37,874 nt of DNA from Hypericibacter sp963696655 (GTDB lineage Bacteria; Pseudomonadota; Alphaproteobacteria; Dongiales; Dongiaceae): positions 1 to 37,874 of the forward strand of contig CAVOLB010000027.1 of the NCBI GenBank assembly GCA_963696655.1, in the 5' to 3' direction. The notes under the pieces were generated by a model. That model was not told where the DNA came from. It ran no database searches and was given only the letters and a program-made list of their open reading frames with translations. Position numbers and translations under genes: made by a program. Positions 32,379-37,874 of this stretch are shown piece by piece; the stretch's first letter is position 1; each line of letters starts with the position of its first letter.

Positions 32379-33185
32379 TCATGCGGCGGCCACCGGGCCT
32401 ATCAGATGTTCTCCGCCATCCAGGATCAGCGTCGTGCCCGTCATGTAATCGCCCGCCGGCGACACCAGGAAGGCCACGAGCTGCGCCACCTCTTCGGGCC
32501 GGCCCATGCGCTTGACCGGCAGCCGCTGGATGTCGGCCGCCATTTCCGCCGCATCATATTGCGACAGAGCGGGCGTTTCGATGGTGCCGGGCGCCACCGC
32601 ATTGAGGAGGATGCCGTGCCTGGCCCAGCCAAGCGCCAGCGACTTGGTGAGGTTGATGACCCCGGCGCGTGCCGCCCCCGCATGGGCCGAGGCGGGCAGA
32701 CCTTGAAACAGCGAGAGGACGATGTTGACGATCCGCCCCGGCCGCTGGGCGGCCACCAGCCGCTCCGCCACCGCCTTGGTCACATGCCAGGTGCCATTTA
32801 GATTGAGATCCACCACGGCGCGGAATCCATTGGCGCTGATCGCCAGCGGTTCGGCGTTGAACTGACCACCCGCATTGTTGACCAGAATATCGGGCAACCA
32901 GTCATCGACCTGCAGCCGGTCCAGGAGCAGGCCGACCTCGGCTTCCTTGCGAATGTTCAGGGGCTCGGCGCGGACAGCGATCCCTGCCTCGCCGAGACCG
33001 GCCGCCGCGCGCGCCAGGCGATCGCCGTCGCGCGCGGCAATGACGACCCGGGCGCCCAAGACGCCCAGCTCCCGCGCGATCGCCAGACCGATCCCCGTGC
33101 CGCCGCCGGTGACGAGGGCCGTGCGCCCGGCGAGCAGGCCGGGCCGAAATATCTTGGAAGAGGCGTCGCCGGCCGGGGTGGGCAT
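32379..33185 (-). CDS. SDR, peroxisomal trans-2-enoyl-CoA reductase (PECR/AtuG)-like
   Basis: This is a 268-residue SDR with TGGGTGIG (26-33) and NNAGG, ending in the usual TGTTLILDGG. The region that normally holds YxxxK reads HAGAARAGVINLTKSLALGW, with the tyrosine position occupied by His or Ala. This is the pattern of PECR/2,4-dienoyl-CoA reductase relatives, which act on enoyl-CoA esters. With the acyl-CoA synthetase next door, a role in fatty or branched acyl-CoA metabolism is a fair inference. ATG 33185 is the likely start, although no strong ribosome site is seen; the frame to 33236 adds an unconserved tail. Confidence 0.83.
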   Translation of the reverse strand: MPTPAGDASSKIFRPGLLAGRTALVTGGGTGIGLAIARELGVLGARVVIAARDGDRLARAAAGLGEAGIAVRAEPLNIRKEAEVGLLLDRLQVDDWLPDILVNNAGGQFNAEPLAISANGFRAVVDLNLNGTWHVTKAVAERLVAAQRPGRIVNIVLSLFQGLPASAHAGAARAGVINLTKSLALGWARHGILLNAVAPGTIETPALSQYDAAEMAADIQRLPVKRMGRPEEVAQLVAFLVSPAGDYMTGTTLILDGGEHLIGPVAAA

Positions 33186-33447
33186 GAGGGAGGGGCCTGG
33201 AAACCGACAAGAAACCGGCTGACAGCCCTGGCTCATCGGGCGGGGAACCGCTTCTTAGCCGGTCTGGCGCAAACCGTCGAGGGCGGCGCGCCCGATGCGA
33301 TCCCGTGCCTGCCCCGGATTGGCCACAATTAATGCGCAGCGGCGGTTGGCCGCGGATCGCGAGGGAACGGGGCGCCCGCGATTGACGCCGCCCACAGCCA
33401 AGGCGAGGATGCCGCCATTACGCACCATTTCAAGGACGTCTCCCCTC

Positions 33448-33768
33448 ATGTTCCGGTCCTTCGCCACCTCCTTTGGCCTCGCCCTCGTCCTGCTCGCCGG
33501 TCCAGTCCTTGCCACCGAGATTCCGAAAGACCAATCGGACAAGGACTACAAGGAATGCACCGACAGCGCACACGACAAGAAGTACAGCGACGAGAAATGG
33601 GCGGCCTTCTGCAAATGCAATGTGGACGGTACCAAGGCGCAGTTCACCTATGAGGAGTATCAGAAGCTTCTCAGCGACATCAACGCCGGCACCTTGGCCA
33701 ACCAGGACTCGCTGAACAAATTCAAATCGATCGCCTCGGGCTGCAGCGCGAAGACGCTGCAGCCTTAA
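33448..33768 (+). CDS. Small exported protein with C-x17-CxC-x41-C pattern
   Basis: This 106-residue protein has a Sec signal peptide (1-22, ending VLA/TE). Cysteines at 37, 55, 57 and 99 repeat the arrangement in the protein at 10113. The mature part is Lys/Asp-rich and predicted helical. AAGGACG precedes ATG 33448. Function is unknown; a periplasmic disulphide-bonded protein is likely. It lies 34 bases before the lpxD-like gene and could be cotranscribed with it. Confidence 0.72.
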   Translation: MFRSFATSFGLALVLLAGPVLATEIPKDQSDKDYKECTDSAHDKKYSDEKWAAFCKCNVDGTKAQFTYEEYQKLLSDINAGTLANQDSLNKFKSIASGCSAKTLQP

Positions 33769-33802
33769 GATAACCGAGGCAGGGACGAGCAGGTTGCAGA
33801 GG

Positions 33803-34909
33803 ATGCCTGGTCATCGTCTCGATGCGCTGGCATCGCACATCGGCGGTCGCTGCGAGGGCGATGGCAGCATCGAGGTGGATCGCCCCTGCGAGCCGGCCGA
33901 TGCCGGGTCGGCCCGGGACCTCCCGTTGATTTTTTCCGCCGCGGCGCTCGGAAAATTGAAACCCGGCGGACCTTGCGCCGCGCTTACGGTCGATGGCCTC
34001 GCCCTGCCCGTCGGCCGGTTCGCCGGTCTCATCCGGGTTGCCCGCCCGCGCTATGCCCTGGCGAGGCTTCTTCCGCTGTTTCTGCCGGCGACCCGTCCAG
34101 AGCCGGGCATTCATCCAATGGCGATCGTCCCTGCCAGCGCGCGGATCGGCCCAGACGTTTCCGTAGGACCCTTTACCCAGATCGGTGCCCGCGCCGAGAT
34201 CGGCGCCGGCTGCATCCTTGACGGCAATGTCACCATTGGGGAGGAATCGCGGCTGGGTCCCGGCTGCCGGCTCCACGCCGGCGTACGCCTGGGCCCCGGC
34301 GTGGTCCTGGGCGCAAGGGTGATATTGCACTTCAATGTCTGCCTGGGGGCGGACGGATTTTCCTATGCCACGCCGGAGCCGGGCAGCATCGAGAGCTCGG
34401 CGGTGGGAAGCCGGGTTCAGGCTCGCAACCATGCCATCGAGCGGATCCCTTCCCTGGGCCGGGTGGTGATCGGCGACGATGTGGAGATCGGCGCCAACAG
34501 CGCCGTCGACCGGGGCACCGTCGGGGATACGGTGATTCAGCGAGGGACCAAAATCGACGATCTGGTGATGATCGGCCATAATTGCCGCATCGGCGAGGAT
34601 TGCCTGATTGCCGGACAGGCCGGCATGGCCGGGAGTTGCCAGATCGGAAATCGGGTGGTGCTGGGCGGTCAGGTGGGAATCGCCGATCATGTGACCGTCG
34701 GTGACGATACAATGGTGATGGCCTCGTCCGGAGTTGGCCGTGACGTCGGGCCGGGAATGGTGGTGGGAGGGACGCCGGCTTTGCCCCGTCAGCAGCTTTT
34801 CGAGCAGTTGCTTGGCCTTGCGCGGCTCAAGCGGATAGCCGAAGAAATGAGGGGGTTGGGGGAACGAGTCAGGGGCCTGGAGCGTAGTAAGGACCGGCCC
34901 GAGACGTGA
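33803..34909 (+). CDS. lpxD: LpxD-like UDP-3-O-acylglucosamine N-acyltransferase (accessory copy)
   Basis: This 368-residue acyltransferase has a left-handed beta-helix of hexapeptide repeats at about 105-330. Family marks are an LpxD-type N-terminal domain (LPLIFSAAALGKLKPG), IHPMAIV, HFNVCLGADGFSY, a sector like IPSLGRVVIGDDVEIGANSAVDRG, and the catalytic H259 (MIGHNCRIGED). It would move a 3-hydroxyacyl chain from ACP to the glucosamine amine in lipid A synthesis. A 15-20 residue insertion follows GFSYAT. The canonical lpxD normally sits with bamA, fabZ and lpxA; here the neighbours are an ACP and a ketosynthase. Start ATG 33803 or TTG 33794 (better ribosome site) cannot be separated. Confidence 0.84.
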   Translation: MPGHRLDALASHIGGRCEGDGSIEVDRPCEPADAGSARDLPLIFSAAALGKLKPGGPCAALTVDGLALPVGRFAGLIRVARPRYALARLLPLFLPATRPEPGIHPMAIVPASARIGPDVSVGPFTQIGARAEIGAGCILDGNVTIGEESRLGPGCRLHAGVRLGPGVVLGARVILHFNVCLGADGFSYATPEPGSIESSAVGSRVQARNHAIERIPSLGRVVIGDDVEIGANSAVDRGTVGDTVIQRGTKIDDLVMIGHNCRIGEDCLIAGQAGMAGSCQIGNRVVLGGQVGIADHVTVGDDTMVMASSGVGRDVGPGMVVGGTPALPRQQLFEQLLGLARLKRIAEEMRGLGERVRGLERSKDRPET

Positions 34910-34933
34910 CCAGCAGGGGAGATCAGGGAAGTG

Positions 34934-35182
34934 ATGTCGGCTATCGAGAACAAGGTAATCGAGATTATCGCCCGGGAAAGCGGTTTGGACCGGACGCGAA
35001 TTTCGGGGAACTCGACCTTGAAGGATCTGGATATTCCATCGTTGGATTTCGTGCAGATCATGTTCGCGATCGAGGAAGAGTTCAAAATCTATTTGCCGAC
35101 CAACGATCCCCGCGCCGAGACCGGTTCGGTGGCCGGGCTCGTGGCGGAGATCGAGCGGCAGGTGACCGCCAAGACGGCGTGA
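34934..35182 (+). CDS. Atypical acyl carrier protein with PSL in place of DSL
   Basis: This 82-residue acidic four-helix protein has the carrier serine at residue 36 in IPSLDFVQIMFAIEEEF. That segment is close to AcpXL, the carrier for very long lipid A chains in rhizobia (IDSLDFLDIVFAID as I recall it). The Asp before Ser, which helps recognition by the phosphopantetheinyl transferase, is Pro here. ATG 34934 or GTG 34931 could start it, with AGGGA and GGGGAG upstream. It lies 24 bases after the lpxD-like gene and 16 before the ketosynthase gene, so all three likely form one operon and pathway. Confidence 0.85.
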   Translation: MSAIENKVIEIIARESGLDRTRISGNSTLKDLDIPSLDFVQIMFAIEEEFKIYLPTNDPRAETGSVAGLVAEIERQVTAKTA

Positions 35183-35198
35183 GCGCGCGCTCCAAACC

Positions 35199-36413
35199 AT
35201 GAAGCGCGTGGTCATTACCGGCGCCGGCTGCGTGTCGGCGCTGGGACCGGATCTGGCGACGACCTGGGCCGGAATGCGCGACGGCCGGTCGGGGATCGGT
35301 CCGCTCGAGGGCCTTCCGCTCGAACGGCTCCGGATCACCATCGGCGGCCAGATCCGGGGCTTCGATCCGGCGGCGCATTTTGCGGAGAAGAAGCTCGCGC
35401 AGTATGACCGTTTCACGCAGTTCGCGCTGGTGGCGGCGCGCGAAGCCGTCAGCCAGTCGGGCATCACGCTGAACGGCGATCTCGCGCGCGGCTGCGCGGT
35501 GATCGTAGCCACGGGCATCGGCGGCCAGTCGACCCAGGATGAAGGGTTTCGACGGCTCTATGAGGAGAAGGCCGACCGGCTCCAGCCCATGACCGTGCCG
35601 CGGGCCATGCCAAGTGCCGCCACCAGCCATGTGTCGATGGAGTTCGGCCTGCACGGGCCCGCGTTCGGCGTGACTTCGGCCTGCGCCTCCTCCAACCACG
35701 CCCTGGCGATCGCGTTCGACATGGTTCGGCTCGGCCGGGCCCCGGCGGCCCTGGCCGGCGGGGCGGAGGCCTGCTTGACGCTCGGGACCATCAAGGGTTG
35801 GGAAGCGCTGCGGGTCATGTCGCCCGACGGCTGTCGACCGTTCTGCCGCGACCGCCGCGGCATGGTCCTTGGCGAGGGTTCCGGCATGTTCCTGCTCGAA
35901 CCGTTGGAAAGCGCGCTGGCCCGGGGCGCCCGCCCGCTGGCCGAGCTGGTCGGTGCCGGCATGTCGGCCGACGCCGGGGATATCGTCGCTCCGTCGGTCG
36001 ATGGCTGCGCCGCGGCCATTACGGCGGCATTGGCCGATGCCGGGCTGGCGCCCGAGCAGATCGGCTATATCAATGCCCACGGCACGGCCACGCCGGCCAA
36101 CGACCCGGCGGAGACCAAGGCCGTTCGAAAGGTGTTCGGCCGCCACGCCGACCGTCTCGCCATATCTTCGACCAAGGCCGTCCATGGCCATGCCTTGGGG
36201 GCCGCCGGGGCGATCGAGCTGGTCGCGGTCCTGGGCGCCCTCAGGGAGGATCTGCTTCCGCCCACCGCCGGCTTCACCGAGGCCGATCCGGAATGCGACC
36301 TCGACTATGTTCCCAATCGGGCGCGCAAGGTCGCGGTCGAGGCGGCGCTCTCCAACTCCTTCGCCTTCGGCGGCCTGAACTGCGTTCTGGCGCTGAGACG
36401 CATCGATTCCTAA
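35199..36413 (+). CDS. fabF: Beta-ketoacyl-ACP synthase II (FabF family)
   Basis: This 404-residue condensing enzyme lengthens acyl chains on ACP by two carbons. The Cys-His-His triad is intact: C162 (TSACASSNHA), H294 (NAHGTATPAND) and H331 (STKAVHGHALGAAG), with K326. The C-terminal SNSFAFGGLNCVL is typical. The partner ACP immediately upstream makes it a dedicated ketosynthase, perhaps extending a special acyl chain for the LpxD-like transferase. It is the last gene before a run of T (36488-36494), which may end the transcript. Confidence 0.92.
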   Translation: MKRVVITGAGCVSALGPDLATTWAGMRDGRSGIGPLEGLPLERLRITIGGQIRGFDPAAHFAEKKLAQYDRFTQFALVAAREAVSQSGITLNGDLARGCAVIVATGIGGQSTQDEGFRRLYEEKADRLQPMTVPRAMPSAATSHVSMEFGLHGPAFGVTSACASSNHALAIAFDMVRLGRAPAALAGGAEACLTLGTIKGWEALRVMSPDGCRPFCRDRRGMVLGEGSGMFLLEPLESALARGARPLAELVGAGMSADAGDIVAPSVDGCAAAITAALADAGLAPEQIGYINAHGTATPANDPAETKAVRKVFGRHADRLAISSTKAVHGHALGAAGAIELVAVLGALREDLLPPTAGFTEADPECDLDYVPNRARKVAVEAALSNSFAFGGLNCVLALRRIDS

Positions 36414-36551
36414 GACACGGGGGCGTGGCACCGGCTATAGATGCGGACTGGCCCACGGCTTTGCCACAAGTGGCCCTTCATGCCGCCTTTTTTTGGTCTA
36501 ACAATTCCCGATGCTGGGCGCTGAACAAATGGCGTGCCACCCGTGAGGCGA

Positions 36552-36945
36552 ATGCGCAATCCCATCACCGCCGAACCGGCTGCCGCGTCGCGTCGCGGTC
36601 CCCCCGCATTGCCGCCCCCTCTTGCGAGCCGGTCTCCCTGCCGAAGGCTGTTCGCAGGCTCGCGCCTGCGTTCGAGCCTGATGGCGCGGGCGCTCTTGCT
36701 CGGCCTCTGCCTGATCGCGCTGACCGGTCCCGTCCAGGGGCAGGAACTGCGCTATTTCCGCATCGGCACCGGCGCGCCCGAGACCAGTTACTTTCCGATC
36801 GGCGGCGTCATCGCCAGCGCGGTCTCCAACCCGCCCGGCTCCCGGGACTGCGATCAGGGCGGCAGTTGCGGGGTGCCGGGGCTGATCGCGCTCGCCCAGA
36901 CCACCAGCGGGTCCATCGACAACCTCACCCAGATCGCGGCGGGCC
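36552..36945 (+). pseudogene. TAXI-family TRAP transporter solute receptor, 5' part only
   Basis: The N-terminal region is a signal peptide (hydrophobic LLLGLCLIALTG, cleavage near VQG/Q) followed by LRYFRIGTGAPETSYFPIGG, SNPPGSRDCDQGGSCGVPG and NLTQIAAG, the start of a TAXI receptor, a periplasmic binding protein of TRAP importers. After about 36945 homology stops abruptly and the frame runs to 37034 through antisense of another gene. Only about a third of the usual 310-330 residues is present. Start is ATG 36552 (GAGG close by) or ATG 36681. Confidence 0.78.
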
Positions 36946-37630
36946 GCACGCCGCCGATGTACACCGGCTGCCCGCCGGCGCCGTTCGCGGCCACGGTGAA
37001 TCCCACCTTGTCCGCGCCGGCCGTCGCCAGGTAGGCCTGCATCGCGAAACGCCCCATCACCCCGAAGCCGTACGAGTAGCTGAGGTGCATGAAAGTCCGC
37101 CCCTTGTCCAGCGGCACGGCCGCCAGGACGATCCGGTAGTCGCTGGTGCCGACCGGCCCGCTGGCCGCGTTCAACCGGCTCTCGAAATACTCGGGCGTCG
37201 CCGCCACCTGCCGGAGCGTGAAGTCCACCCGGTAGGCGTCCTGGACGGGCTGGTCGAACTTGCGGCCGATGCGAACCTGCAGCACCGCGCCGCCGCCGCT
37301 CTCGACCGCATGGCAGTACTTGGTGTTGAACGGCAGGATGAGGATGTCGCACCAGTCCGAAGGGTCCTTCAACGCGACGGTGAGGTCGTCGAACGGATGA
37401 TCCAGCACGGCGTACACGTCGCCGCGCAGCGTGTCGCCGGACTGCGAGGAGACGATGTGCAACGGACGCTGGAAGTTGTTGTTTCGCAGCTGGTCGCGCA
37501 GCTGGGCGTACTTGGCGCCCAGCGTCGCCGCATCGCCGGCGATCGCGCTCGAAGCAGCCGCGCCCAGCAGCAGCGCCAGGCCCAGCTTCGACAGGCGCCG
37601 GCCGGCCGCACCGGCTTCCAGTTGAGGCAA
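36945..37630 (-). pseudogene. Exported protein of a betaproteobacterial-type hypothetical family, missing its ends
   Basis: The minus-strand frame reads a signal-like stretch (LGLALLLGAAASSAIAGDA), then RPLHIVSSQSGDTLRGDVYAVL, WCDILILPFNTKYCHA, a GRKFDQPVQDAYRVDF stretch, SYSYGFG and DKVGFTVAANGAGGQPVYIGGVR. I recall this family mainly from Betaproteobacteria, where GGVRG is followed by about 60 more residues beginning VERNTMRYYLA. Here it changes at about 36945 into the antisense of the TAXI gene. The N-terminal start codon is also doubtful (TTG 37630 lies in sequence shared with the secretin fragment). Both ends are therefore truncated. Confidence 0.65.
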
Positions 37631-37874
37631 GCGGCAACAGGCCAGGGCGGTGCCGGAACCGGTTTGGTAGCCGGCAATACTGCGAGTTTATTCACTCTCG
37701 ATTACATCAATCCCACCTCCCGACTAGGTAACTTGGCTGCATCGGTTTCCTTACTGGAGTCATTCGGCAAGGTAAAAGTGTTATCCAGCCCCAAGCTGAG
37801 CGTGATGAACAACCAGACCGCCATACTGCGCGTAGTAGACAATCTGGTGTATTTTGTTATCAATGTCACCACCA
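37622..37874 (+). CDS. Type IVb pilus/MSHA-type secretin, internal fragment
   Basis: A plus-strand frame open to the window end contains FTLDYINPTSRLGNLAASVS, LLESFGKVKVLSSPKLSVMN, NNQTAILRVVDNLVYFVINV. This is the conserved secretin core (V-L-S-S-P-K and N-Q-T-A motifs) of PilN/MshL-like outer-membrane channels. There is no start codon or N-terminal domain; the left boundary is somewhere in 37560-37640. The segment is visibly lower in GC than the rest of the window. It is a piece of a gene whose remainder is not here. Confidence 0.8.
   Translation, partial: MRQAATGQGGAGTGLVAGNTASLFTLDYINPTSRLGNLAASVSLLESFGKVKVLSSPKLSVMNNQTAILRVVDNLVYFVINVTT

Noticed and set aside
36463..36494. Rho-independent terminator after fabF (GCCACAAGTGGC plus T-run)
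   Set aside because: The palindrome has almost no loop and sits 14 bases before the T-run; I could not fold a convincing stem next to the Ts.
36498..37637. A 379-residue minus-strand frame over the window end
   Set aside because: Its composition is the Arg/Gly-rich type seen in shadow frames, and the 36854-37630 frame explains the region better.
1..37874. CRISPR array, restriction, toxin-antitoxin or phage defence genes
   Set aside because: No regularly spaced repeats and no matching protein motifs were seen on either strand.

Overview
The window is high-GC DNA of alphaproteobacterial character. Ribosome sites are G-rich, the closest families I recognise are alphaproteobacterial or pseudomonad, and G/C-rich facing hairpin repeats recur at 1-35, 5389-5519 and 16571-16710. 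A soil or plant-associated Rhodospirillales-like bacterium would fit, but the sequence does not fix the genus. Position 1 lies inside one of the dispersed repeats. The last kilobase looks chimeric. I therefore read the window as probably a complete draft or metagenomic contig.

Layout. (1) 64-1919: a PotD-type solute-binding protein divergent from a TetR regulator. (2) 2020-6179: a small membrane protein, then a flavodoxin-fold oxidoreductase and an AruH-like arginine:pyruvate transaminase divergent from a GbuA-like guanidinobutyrase, then a DUF1989 protein. AruH and GbuA are the first and last dedicated enzymes of the arginine transaminase pathway. (3) 6561-9883: an ATP-grasp protein, a cupin, a cyclic-nucleotide-binding/DUF1003 protein and a nitrilase-superfamily amidase. 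(4) 10113-14541: a small secreted Cys protein, tRNA-Thr(TGT), a receiver-EAL phosphodiesterase, an IS5-family insertion and two small exported or membrane proteins.

(5) 14769-24927 is the most coherent system: a proline iminopeptidase, a LuxR solo, a second proline iminopeptidase, then a complete peptide-type ABC importer (binding protein, two permeases, two ATPases) closed by a second, paralogous binding protein. The gene content matches the PipR/pipA/aap loci of plant-associated pseudomonads. The LuxR has the Y61-to-W change typical of plant-responsive LuxR solos, and no luxI is present. The implied circuit is import and cleavage of small peptides or amides under control of a non-AHL signal.

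(6) 24950-33185: a putative glycosyltransferase, a short-chain dehydrogenase coupled to a histone-deacetylase/acetylpolyamine-amidohydrolase homologue, a 534-residue membrane protein of unknown function, a small conserved protein, an ADP-forming acyl-CoA synthetase and a PECR-like SDR. (7) 33448-36413: a second small secreted CxC protein, then a tight lpxD-like / acyl carrier protein / beta-ketoacyl-ACP synthase operon whose ACP has PSL in place of DSL. (8) 36552-37874: three unrelated gene fragments joined end to end (a TAXI receptor 5' part, an inverted betaproteobacterial-type gene lacking its ends, and a lower-GC pilus secretin fragment), best explained by an assembly chimera.
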